Shown here in pieces: positions 35,701-44,400 of a stretch of 64,000 nucleotides of DNA. The translations under genes were made by a program, and so were the position numbers. The notes under the pieces were generated by a model. The model was not told the origin of the DNA, made no database searches, and saw only the letters and a list, made by a program, of their open reading frames with translations. The stretch covers positions 7,036,001 through 7,100,000 of the forward strand of contig OU015650.1 of assembly GCA_907165275.2 (NCBI GenBank), written 5' to 3'. Position 1 is the stretch's first letter; every line of letters starts with the position of its first letter. Origin of the DNA: Zygaena filipendulae. Its lineage: Eukaryota; Arthropoda; Insecta; Lepidoptera; Zygaenidae.

Positions 35701-37054
35701 TTAAAATTTAAACTATAGATATTGCATTAACAATTACATATAGGCTAAATAACGGCGTGGCGTGATAAGGTAATCTACTTAGTTTTTATTAAGGTAATGA
35801 GTCAACACTCAAATTGGTGATTGTTTATAGTAAATAAAATAAAATCTCCCAATTAATCATAAGTATTTACGTAAATACTATATGCTTATATTTTTTAAAG
35901 CGTTTTGAATGTATTAATGTAGACATTGTAGGCTACGTACCTGCCTACCTATAGTACCTACATAGTTTTTCCTATGGTATCAGCAAACCACACTACCAGA
36001 ATCTTAATAGGTAGATGACTATTAAATACTTACGTAAGTATAATTATTGTTTGAGAAGTGTCTAAATGCTTTTTATTCCTATATTCCTTTATTATAATTG
36101 CATCCACTAGCCTCAAATAAGTTGATTGTGTTAGTTGTTGCTTTCGTCATAATAATGGTATTATGAGTCATTCTTCTTAGCCAACAGTTTAGGTAGATCG
36201 TAGAGCACGAACATTTGTGTGTTCTTATGATAAATTTATACCTAATTACAAACAATTTGAAAGATATTAATCGTTATAAACCGGTATTCTTATCTCAACT
36301 ATTGTATGCTTATACTATGACGTGCATGTTAAATGAAACAAACGGGGAAAAATATAACAATGTCTCTGTAAAATGCACAAATGTTACCTACTAAGTGCCT
36401 ACTAGTACATTAAAAACTACACAGGTTTAAAATTCTGATTTAAGACGAAACATATTATGTAAGTTTATATAATGTCATTGTTGACGAAATACCTATCAAA
36501 GTTTTTATGACCAAAACTCTACTGATAATATTGATTATTTGACTAATTTATATATCATCATGATTGATTAAGTCTCGTGATCACAAAGCACTGAAAATAT
36601 GAGACAATTATCTACTACGAGGTTTATTAGGTTTGCAGAAAATAATAAAATATTACAGTATTAATAAAACTTATATTTATGCAAGTATGGTTTCGTAATA
36701 ATAGAAAAGCGTGGCCGGTAAACTTTCTATCTAACTGTATCTAATTACCAATTGTTTCAGGGTGAAACATGTTAAAGCCTAGCTGTAGTGAAATCGCTCA
36801 TTTGCTCAAGGCTGCAGCCTGCATCAGAGATTCTCATAGAATTCTTAATTTATTTATAGTTTAGTAATGCTGACTTACCATGAATTCTTCAGGTCTTTTA
36901 TTCCTGAGAAGGTGATACTGTTGGATCGACTGAGTTTCTTGCCGAGAGTCCAGAATCTGATCTTGTTGTGGTTGTCCTCCTCGTGGAACGGGTTCAGATG
37001 CTCCGGGTAGTCGTAGATGGAGACTGTCTTGCGGGGAGCCGCAGTAGCAGCCAT
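17787..37054 (-). CDS. unidentified, largely disordered protein with NPF and proline-rich motifs
   Basis: Five coding exons on the minus strand: 37054-36879, 21488-21367, 20016-19872, 19457-19292, 18656-17787. All have GT/AG borders and phases 2-1-2-0 agree, giving 492 aa. Residues 1-60 (TVSIYDYPEHLNPFHEED, then FWTLGKKLSRSNSITFSG) look conserved. Residues 61-75 (ALRSFMRKGKKG) are basic. Exon 4 has STNPFDGD (an NPF motif, the kind that binds EH domains) and RRKKKRAPLPPP (an SH3-ligand-like stretch reminiscent of KKRRAP motifs). The end carries SVSDIRRKFDK and PIPKPRRS. Serine- and acid-rich low complexity fills the rest. I do not recognise the gene. An adaptor at membranes or the actin cortex is only inference. 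An ATG 21 codons upstream (37117) is in frame; I chose 37054 (MAATAAP) because conservation-like sequence starts there. Confidence 0.72.
18885..19030. mobile_element. half of a TGACGTCA-centred MITE
   Basis: GGGGTATAAAAATCAAAATT, then TTAGTCCGTC and AAACGCATTAAAGTTTA up to TGACGTCA, matches the left half of the elements at 38627-38915 and 57989-58309. The right arm is missing. It lies in an intron of the 17787-37054 gene. Confidence 0.6.
19570..19834 (-). repeat. tRNA-derived SINE, copy 1
   Basis: The minus strand reads from a tRNA-like head at 19834, with a degenerate A box and the B-box-like GGTACCGGGTTCTATTCC, into a body shared with 41941-42202 and 54455-54961. The segment CCACTAAGCTATAAGC at about 19601-19616 is the empty form of the site filled by a MITE in copy 3. 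It is a retroposon, not a functional tRNA. Confidence 0.8.
20590..21210. repeat. probable mobile-element remnant in an intron
   Basis: Minus-strand conceptual fragments such as QENPYTADQRLYKRI and MRIAWDWSDLPESVS resemble spurious peptides that recur in lepidopteran genome annotations. I treat this as a degenerate repeat, with no defined ends and no gene. Confidence 0.35.
22394..22787. repeat. family A dispersed repeat
   Basis: It begins near TTATAAAACAAAGTCC, with TCTGTCTGTTTGTTCGCGAT and CTACTGAACGGATTTTCATG, and ends GTGAAACCGCGGGGCACAG. Similar order and end appear at 26320-26660 and 59530-60070. A partial second copy follows at about 22794-22966 and is interrupted there by the hAT-type element. 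Non-coding; class not assigned. Confidence 0.6.
23244..23357. repeat. GC-flanked hairpin inside the hAT-type element
   Basis: AAAAACAAATGGTAGACAAC at about 23242 is mirrored by GTTGTCTACCATTTGTTTTT ending at about 23357. The arms are about 45 bp and are bordered by (GGC)n on one side and (GCC)n on the other. An extra half copy of the AGCTGTGGCCTACTTC segment lies in the loop. Proline-rich open frames here are by-products of the repeats. Confidence 0.75.
23730..25045. repeat. inverted 100-bp satellite: nine units forward, about four reversed
   Basis: The unit begins TGATCACGTG, continues ..CCGAAACTATGAGGCGCAGA, and ends GTTGTCTATG. Unit starts are at 23730, 23831, 23931, 24031 and so on to 24631, an almost exact 100-bp period. 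At about 24658 the array flips and about 3.9 reversed units run to 25045. Most units carry a palindrome centred on CACGTG (TGATCACGTGATCA in the symmetric copies). Confidence 0.92.
25363..26213. repeat. family D interspersed repeat, interior copy
   Basis: It runs from AAATTTTAACAAAAAAATTA through ACTTCCAAAAACAC and GCTCACGACGAGCTCGTGGC to TCCTCTTTTTGGGAAGTCGG. Segments with AGTAGTTCCGATAACCATCT occur twice. The same parts, in other orders, occur at 28505-29690 and 1228-1838. The frames show recurring but non-conserved peptides. Superfamily not assigned. Confidence 0.6.
26320..26660. repeat. family A dispersed repeat, copy inside the hAT-type element
   Basis: ATAATAAAAGAGTAGAATCC through TCTGTCTGTCTGTTCGCGAT to GTGAAACCGCGGGGCACAG parallels 59530-60070 closely. 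Confidence 0.65.
27797..27927. repeat. perfect 36-bp inverted repeat
   Basis: ATCAGGAACCTTTGCGGACG (27797 on, arm to 27832) is mirrored exactly by the arm 27892-27927, around a 59-bp loop. It stands next to a shorter palindrome GGGAATTCCGAAACTCACGC / GCGTGAGTTTCGGAATTCCC at about 27740-27779 and upstream of a dispersed-repeat end at 27946. Confidence 0.85.
28505..29330. repeat. family D-related repeat
   Basis: TTTTAACCGACTTCCCAAAA marks the left end. The following sequence shares AGGATCTGATGATGGGATCT-type segments and AAAGCAAAATTTGAAG with 25650-26060 in inverted order, and GGTGAAGTAGAACTGATGGT with 25209. The open frame at 28482-29006 is a by-product with no recognisable domain. Confidence 0.5.
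29345..29690. repeat. family D head-to-head inverted duplication
   Basis: The left arm AAATTTAAACCGACTTCCAA .. CCACTGATCGGTTTGAA is mirrored by GAATTCAAACCAATCAG .. TTTGGAAGTCGGTTTTAATT on the right. The arms are about 120-140 bp and meet around GGGCTAAGTCCATTCCCGCC. This yields a foldable palindrome. Confidence 0.7.
30175..30480. repeat. family C dispersed repeat
   Basis: It starts CCCCGCGGTTTCACCCGGAT and continues TCTGCCAGTGAAAGTCCCGT, AAATCGGTCCAGCCGTTTCA, AAACAGATAGACAGACAGAG. The same layout is inverted at 60370-60690. Non-coding. Confidence 0.6.
30481..33526. other. intronic sequence
   Basis: Long AT-rich intron of the 17787-37054 gene with many TAGGTACCTAC-like words. It includes a family B repeat at about 31373-31677 (AAGCTGAAGAGTTTATTTGT .. 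GAACCGCGGGGCACAGCTAT) and a 37-bp palindrome at 32828-32864. No gene is seen. Confidence 0.5.
32828..32864. repeat. 37-bp palindrome
   Basis: CCTCAGACGAAATAAAAA, a central C, then the exact mirror. Related short palindromes are CTCAGACG..CGTCTGAG at about 186-216 and CCTCAGACGCGTCTGAGG at about 40371-40388. Confidence 0.8.
33527..35395 (+). mobile_element. pogo-like (Tc1/mariner superfamily) relic, 1.87 kb
   Basis: The ends GGGTAAAATGCCCAGTAGTC and, from the right, GGGTAAACTACCCAGTAGTC are flanked by TA dinucleotides (33525-33526 and 35396-35397), the Tc1/mariner target. The motif CCAGTAGTCAGCC or its inverse recurs at about 33538, 33926, 33979, 34103, 34141, 34192, 35127, 35173 and 35373. 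The interior keeps the start of a pogo-type transposase (34311-34424). Confidence 0.75.
34311..34515 (+). pseudogene. pogo-like transposase N-terminus, broken
   Basis: The ATG at 34311 opens MLKRPIHQYKEEKLTKAM and continues with EIRSGMKIRQAGPIFSV to a stop at 34422. The same frame past the stop reads RTLQDRL, the expected end of a psq/CENP-B-type helix-turn-helix. Y..E.L..A...I..G...R.A...F.V...TL..R is the family pattern. Several further stops follow and no DDE domain is visible. Confidence 0.6.
35396..36878. other. intronic sequence before the first coding exon of the 17787-37054 gene
   Basis: AT-rich, no element with defined ends and no gene. The donor GTAAGT at 36878-36873 closes the first coding exon. 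Confidence 0.5.
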
Positions 37055-37400
37055 GGTTGCACCACCAAAGAACCACTTTATGCCTTTTACATAATATGCA
37101 CAACTGGAGTCGACCACTTCGTACTTTATCAGATATCACATTGGTTGTTATCACGAGTTTCTTTGATAGTCGTATCGTTTTATCGCAGAGATATTATGTG
37201 TAATTACGGCGAGTGTGTTTACGCGTGGCGATGTGAGGCGCTCAGTGGAGCGTCGCGGCGCGCTGCGTCGACGACGTCGCGTTCCGAGGCGAGGGGCACA
37301 CTACACTAAACTATATGCCTACTAAGCTCGCAGCTAAACTTGAGACGCGGTCCGCGCTCCGCCTGCGGCCGCACCAACACCAACTACAGACGTTCCTCAA
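37055..37400 (-). promoter_or_regulatory. GC-rich 5' region of the 17787-37054 gene
   Basis: A CpG-rich block (CGTCGCGGCGCGCTGCGTCG and neighbours, about 37250-37380) lies directly upstream of the coding start, in an otherwise AT-rich region. This is consistent with a 5' UTR/promoter. No transcription start is assigned. Confidence 0.4.
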
Positions 37401-38339
37401 CGCTATTCAACCTATTATCACATTATATTTCCACTCTGCAGTAGGTAGGTACACAACAATGCTACCCTGTGTGTCAAAATAATATCAAATCAAACGTTAC
37501 AACAACCAATCCAGCGCTCTTTAATCTACTTTGCTAGACAGCCTAATTAAATGTATACTATCAAGAAAATTACTTAAGAATGACAACGCATGTTTGCATG
37601 TAGAGCGAATATTTTGGCTGTTCTCATTAGCCACCTACTCAAAATACAACTGGGTAGATATTGTTTGACATCACTTAAGTGAGTGTGCTTTGTGATAGGA
37701 CTGCGTCATCCTCGGATCACTGAAGGTCGACTTAACATTAAAATATACGAATACAATCACACCTTGACGTGAATTACACTTGAAACCTGTAAACTAAGTA
37801 GGTACCTATTGAAGTTACAGTGTACCCAGCCGATTTCAAAATGCAATATAAGTAAGTACGAGTTAATTTAAGTACCTAAGTACTAAAAATTTTTAGTCGA
37901 TAGATAATAATCTTACAGCACCAACTTTACAGTTTGCGCACTTATTATCTACCTACCATTTCTTTCAACTCTAAGTCGATTCGATTCGTCGATTATTATA
38001 GGTAAGTTATTATAATTGCCTATCAATATCAATAGGAAGGTACAAAAAACTTTCAAAAAGTGGTCTGTAAAAATGTAGTTATTGATTTCTACCCTAATTC
38101 AACGTCTTTCTAAGACTTACCTATATACCTAATATGTACCTACCTTGTACAATACAAAGTTATGTAGATTATACGAGAATGTTATATTATGTAAAATTAT
38201 ACGAGAATGGTTGAACTCTACGTCCGCGTCACTCTTGTACCAAAACGCCTATACCACTAAAATAAGGCAGCCCCATGGTGGTGGTGTTTATTGATCCGCT
38301 TCCAACGTGGCTGCCAGTCACTTCACTATAATAATAAAA

Positions 38340-39101
38340 TGGGCCCTCTTTACAATGGTCCATGATGGCCCATCAAATCATCGTCCATCATCACTGGATC
38401 TTGATAGCCCATGAAATGATCGTCCATCATGACCGCCATGATTGGACAACTCTTGATAAGATGTGTATTGTTGTTAATTGGTAGATGATAAGAAATGAAA
38501 AGCTTGTATTTTGTATATTGTCGGCATTATCTAAGAAAATAAAAAGCTTAACCGATTTTTATAAAGAAGTCTACACAGTGTACACGAGACAACTCCGTAC
38601 TTGACTAGGCAATAGGCTTGTATCCGGGGTATGAAAGTCAAAATTCTGTTCAGTCCGTCTTGTAGATTAATAAAAAATAATAGACCCGTATTTTCTGCTT
38701 TTTCAAATTATTGAAAAAATACTAAGATAAAACGCATTCAAGTTTAAGAGTGAGGGCTTTTGACGTCATAACGTGCTGTAAACTGTAGCACGGCGTGACT
38801 TCAAGCGACATTTCATCTTAATGTATCTCCGTATTTTTTTATTATGTAAAAAATACGTGTCCAATATTTTTTATTAATAAGACGGACTAAAAAATAAAAT
38901 TTGGTTGACAAGCCCATTGTGTGGACGCGCACGCAATCATGGGCCATCATTCCTTTGATGTACCTACCTACCGACAGTTTATTTACCGATTGATCACCAC
39001 TACCGGCGCGGCGATGATGGCCAAGCATAGGCAATCATGCCTTGTACACAATCGTGCATGTCTATAGTGGCCCATCATGGTCCATTGTGAAAAGGAGCCA
39101 T
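38340..39101. mobile_element. DNA element with CATGATGGGCC subterminal repeats
   Basis: The left end TGGGCCCTCTTTACAATGG pairs with TGGCTCCTTTTCACAATGG read inward from 39101, and both continue into CCATGATGGSCC. Further ATGATGGCC/GGCCATCAT words occur inside. A TGACGTCA-type MITE is nested at about 38627-38915. No target duplication is clear and no coding remains. Confidence 0.65.
38627..38915. mobile_element. TGACGTCA-centred MITE, nested copy
   Basis: The arms carry CAGTCCGTCTTGTAGATTA and the mirrored AAGACGGACTAAAAAATA, with AAACGCATTCAAGTTTA and TGACGTCA in the centre. The family matches 57989-58309. Confidence 0.65.
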
Positions 39102-39502
39102 AACGTTTTCGTACTTCGTCAATTCGTGATCACAAGCGATCCGCATTCCGCAGTAACTACACGCTATATTCAATATTTACTAACTTTTTTCTTTGTCGAT
39201 GGTTCCAACATTTACTAGAATTGGCTAGATGCCCAGTAATAAACACACAGCGCGAATTAGGTATAGTATAACGTTAGTCATCGGTTGCTTTTGTTACTTG
39301 ATAGATAGACTCATGGGTAGCTCTGTGTGCACACAATCACACAAACAAGGCACAGCAAACGAAATGTGAAGTAAATGCACGCATTTTAAGCGTTGAACAA
39401 AACAATAATAACATAAATATGCACGTTAGGCATATAATATCATGTGGGTACCTACTTCGCTAAAGTTTACCAAAGTACCTACACTATTGTCCTGCGGATC
39501 TA

Positions 39503-39717
39503 GGATGCGCAACATGATAATATGTTTATCGAACGAAAGATAAAATTGTCGACACGACAAATATTTGTGGGCGTCCAAGCAAAAAAGTGCAGTAGTGGGG
39601 TATTGAGTTAAGACTAGATTCGGTTAAACATTTTTTACCACTGGTAGACAAAGCGATATATTATGTCGACGAGAATCGATAAAATGGCTCGATAAAATTT
39701 TATCATGTTGCGCATCC
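39503..39717. mobile_element. Tc1/mariner-like MITE, 215 bp
   Basis: The perfect inverted ends GGATGCGCAACATGATAA and TTATCATGTTGCGCATCC are each bordered by TA (39501-39502 and 39718-39719). There is no coding capacity. Confidence 0.7.
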
Positions 39718-41471
39718 TAGCTCCACAGGTCGTCTAGAGCAAAAGAAAATTTATTTTAAACAAGATAAATAAACTAATTGAAAAACAACATTGCATCGAT
39801 AATATATTAGTCTCAATATCATCAATGCGAAAGTTTGTGTGTATGTGTGTTCCCAGTTCCGAAACAACTGAACTGATTTTCATAAAAGGCATTCTGAAAT
39901 AACATAATAATTATAAGAAGGTACCTACGGCCGTGACTTAGGGAAATAGGGATTCATTTTTAAATACATATATGTAGATATCTAGCTAGTTAAACCAGGA
40001 TATCATAAAATTATGTGCAATTCTACCCAGCAGCAATTATGTAGGTACGTATACAAAAGTCAGTATCCGAATTGATTGAGCAGTTTACTAGTTAATGAAC
40101 ATGTTTGGGTTACAGTTGATCTCTATAGTTGATCCTACCTAAACAAATCGTTTGCCGCTCATGCTATTGTAGTAATTAAGAACGATAGTAAAATCCGCCT
40201 ATGAATGTTATTAAGTAAATATTTCGTAATTAATTCCGACTACAAATTACAAAAATATACATTAGTTAATTGTTAAGGGTATTTTGTTACCTTTGACCTT
40301 GAATATTTGGTGTCCCTACTTGTACCTACTTAATACTTATTTATTATCAATAGGACCATACCTCAGACGCGTCTGAGGACCATACTTAGTCCCGTCCTGA
40401 ACTTTCCGAGTAGGTACGCAGTACGCACCACAGTCCACAGGCGTTGCTAAGATTCCTTGTTGTGACTCTCAGGCTTTTCCTTATATTTAGAAAAAGATAA
40501 ATAAGAAAAAAGAATATCTACCTACTTTTTAGCCAGGTAGGTAGGAATTTATGGTTTAAGAAAAAAAATCAATAGGCACAACTTATCTGTAACATCCTCA
40601 ATATGTACATACCTATAACATAATATATTGGCAAATGTGGAAAATTATTCTGTGTAGGTACTTTTCAAATCTACTATAGTTTATTTTTGCGATGTGAGCG
40701 ACGTGAATCATAAATCGCCAAGAATATTATTTCCTTAGCTGGAGGAAGTTATTTATCTGAGATATTGTAGAGAGGATGCGCTAGTCGCCAGCGACATTGA
40801 GCGTCAATCAGGTAGAGTTAGCCAGCTAAATGACACGCGCTCAGTATGACACCTATCTACCTTTCTACTGAACCACTAACTAGGTTAATTTTTAGGGTTC
40901 CCTAGCCGAATGGAAAAAAAAAACGGAATGCTTACAATTTTGTCATGTCCATAGTTCATGACTTTGATGGTAATGGAACCAGGCAGTTATGTTTTATTGT
41001 GCGAGTATTCGATAAAAGTATTCTGTAGTTAAAAAAAAATTGAGATTTTTGGAAAAAATTTTGCATATTATGCCCGCATATTACGATATTTTAGATTTTA
41101 TTTAAAAATATGAAAGAGATTTTTGATAAATTAGTTAGATGCGCGTCTAAATAGTTGTCACTTGGCAATAATATTTTAAGATGACGCGATTTCTTATCCC
41201 CTTTCCGACTAATATTATTTATTAATGGTAAGTAGGTACCTATTCAAAATGAGGTTATAGGTCATCGTCCATCGATATAGTCAACTTGGTGACTATGGTA
41301 ACAGCAAACGTCATATCGTAATTTTCAAACTGGGAAGGAAGTGTTTACACAGGTTTACACTGATTTGTAATTTATTAGTCCATTCTTTGTTAATCTCCAA
41401 AGAGAATATAATCACTTTTATTATTACTATTGAGTATATGATTACTATATAGGAAAGTTTATAAATGAATA

Positions 41472-44400
41472 ATGGCGGCGCCTACACCACCAAATATATC
41501 TGCCAGGATATTTTATGGACTTCGCACCGATATACAGTAAGTTATAATTAACTAGATGTTCCCTGGTTCATCTTACAACTTATGCATTTTTTTAAATATC
41601 TGCTCGCAATAGTCCGTCGGTTATTAAGTAAAGAAAAATTTGTAAGTACCGGGAAAATTGGAAAATTCAGGAAAAACTAAAAGTTCCTTACATTTTCTAT
41701 GGGATTTGTGTAAAATGAATATTTTGCACAGGATAGGAATGTATTGTGTTTCATTTATTATACTTAGATATAACGCCCATTACCTGTCGGAGTCGGAGAT
41801 AATCTACCCAGCTGGAGGGGTCATCGTGATACACAATCATCTTCAGAAAAAGCAGAAATTTATCAGGCTCCAGGACAAACACAAGCCCATAAAATCAATT
41901 GTTTTAGCACCCAACAGGTACTACAGCATAAATACCCATATAATAATAATAATCCACTTCACAACACACAGATACTTGATCTCACAGTAAACTATTATAA
42001 GCTTGTGTCGTGGAAACCAAGCAAACGTGGTATATACTACATAGAATTACATATATATTATACTATAGATATATAAACACACCCAGACTGGAAAGTGGAA
42101 CCCTGTGTTCATCACACAAAGTGCACCCCCACCGGGAATCGAACCCGGAACCTCTTGATTAGCGGGCAAGCATGGTAACTTACTGCGCCAATCGGGTCGT
42201 CGATATGTATAATGTAGTAAGATAACGTTATTTTTATGAATAAGTAACTGCTTTAGGATGTTTACTAAAAAAAGGAAATTCTACGTTTTTATCAATATTA
42301 TTATGACTTAGTTTAGATTCATCACATAAGTAGGTACTGGCTAGAAAATAAAATCATATAGGTACATTGTTTTCAGACGATGGCTCGCGTTAAACGAAAT
42401 AGCCGACGAAGGTCAAAAACCAACAATTACGATATACGACCTCACAACATACAAGCGACGCAAAATATTAACAGTCCCTTTCGAAAATTCCACCGCCAGG
42501 GAATTCGCGTGCGTGCAATTCACTTTCGACTCGAAATATCTAGTGGCAGTCACAGGAGAGCCAGACTGGTATCTGTATTATTATAACTGGGACAAAGGTA
42601 AAGTCGAGAGTCATGCTAAAGCACAAAACCCTAGCGGTCAAGGGACGGTCGAAAGCGTAAGTTTACTGAACATAGGTACAAGGTTAATATTGGGCGAAAT
42701 TCTCATTGAAGCCATTCCTCAATCAGGTACAATGCAACCCCTCGGACGCGACACTGATCGTGATCACTGGACCCTACACATTCCGTATTATGAACGTATC
42801 GGAGACTGTATGGCGACAATGGGGCTGGTGTAAAGCTGAAAATGTAACAATTAAATCAATTTGTTTTTAACTGGCGTAGGTATAAGGTATTTTTTAGTAA
42901 AATGGTATAGTAATTGCGTTTCAAGTTGGTGTAGGGGTAAAGGATAAAATAATATATTATGTATGATTTTGTTTTGTAACTAATAATTATGGTTCCCCGT
43001 AGTTTCACACACGTAGATTTCGGGATTCTTTCGGGAAATATACTTAGTTACGAAGCATCGCCTCCATAAAATTAATATACTGCGTCAATAGACTATGTCT
43101 TCAATCAGTTCAGTCGTAACAGACGTCGTAACTAATAAGTATAGGAAGGTTCTCATAATAAAGGACGACGGGTTTTAAGTATTCACTGCAATTTTCTCGT
43201 TTAATTAAAGATAGTGATAACCAGCTGTATGTGGCTAACGCCCGACCGCATCATGTTCGGCACGGACAACGGTGTCATCATGATGTGCGAGAATGGCGAC
43301 TTGCGACAGAACTGCATCTTCCGCGCCACTGAGGTGATGGAAATGTCTCTGAAGAAAGTTGAAACCGAGTAAGAAACAATGAGCAATTGATTTTTTTGTA
43401 TACTTTCGTGTTCTATTTGAAGAGTCTGCGGTTAAAAGGTGACACTCGATAGAGTGGTTTTGAATAAAATTTGTCGTATTTACACTCAATCCAAAACCTT
43501 TAAATCGGCGCTTTGAATACAATTTGTGTATTTACATTTCACACGCAATTCAAAACGAAGTGTTTGCTGTATTTAAATCGACGTGTTATGTGAAAATACT
43601 TAAGAGGCACCTACTTATAGCTACTGAATGCGTAGACGCAGGTTACGTAAGTGCCAACAAACGACAACACATTACACAAGTAGTCGAGGTTGTGACATCA
43701 GTGCATTTGATTTATCCATGAAATATATTAAGTTACTTTACGTCAATATTTTTTCATTACAATCATTACAGAGAAGAGTCAGGCGACAAAGCGAGCACAG
43801 CAAGTGACAAACAAGAGACGACTAGTGATCAGGGTTCCGTCGTAATGATTCAAGAAAGCTATCCCGTCACTTCATTTGTGAATTTTCCGAAAGGTCTTTT
43901 TCTCCGTTTTTTCTGAAACACCTTATCGATATCTATTAATTGACGCCTTCATCCAAATTACTTATATCGACACGTTCAGTACACGTATATGATATAAATA
44001 ATTAGATATATCATTTCATTTCATCATCATCATCTAATTCATCTATTTTGAAGAAGCACTTGCTATGAAGGTGGATGTACTGCATATATACGTATACTTC
44101 TTAAAAATATTACATAAACCGGTTTTTTTATAGGATTTGCTTTCGGATGTGGGCCCGGTTATGTTCATATGTTCGAAAAAGAAACTCCTCATCACTGGCG
44201 TAAGAGAAACGTGTTCAGAATTTCTCGAAAATGTTACAAGTATGTGCTTCTTCATTGTTTTAATTGGTCAATGATGTGTCGATCATGTTACTTATTCATA
44301 TTATATCAATCATGACGTAATGTTTAATTGCAGACACACTCGAGAAAACCCCATCTGGTCGCCTCTCGATGCGATACAGCATATTACTGTTGATCCGAAT

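Larger units (their letters stand above)
37401..41471. other. divergent intergenic region before CFAP57
   Basis: This holds a DNA element at about 38340-39101 with a nested MITE and a Tc1/mariner-like MITE at 39503-39717. The rest is AT-rich sequence with TAGGTACC words. No gene is recognised. Confidence 0.5.

Noticed and set aside
42121..42202. tRNA gene candidate (B box GGTTCGATTCC; also at about 19760-19834 and 54889-54961)
   Set aside because: Each is fused to a shared non-tRNA body with an (ATT)n tail and the acceptor arms do not close cleanly; these are SINE heads.
42513..42833. Continuous open frame across the CFAP57 exon 3 - exon 4 boundary
   Set aside because: Past 42656 the frame gives no CFAP57-like sequence; splicing 42656 to 42727 restores the family alignment ([15 protein letters not shown]).
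42727..42843. Later donor for CFAP57 exon 4 at 42844
   Set aside because: It would enter the next exon out of phase; the donor after 42829 (GTAAAG) keeps the frame and gives [18 protein letters not shown].
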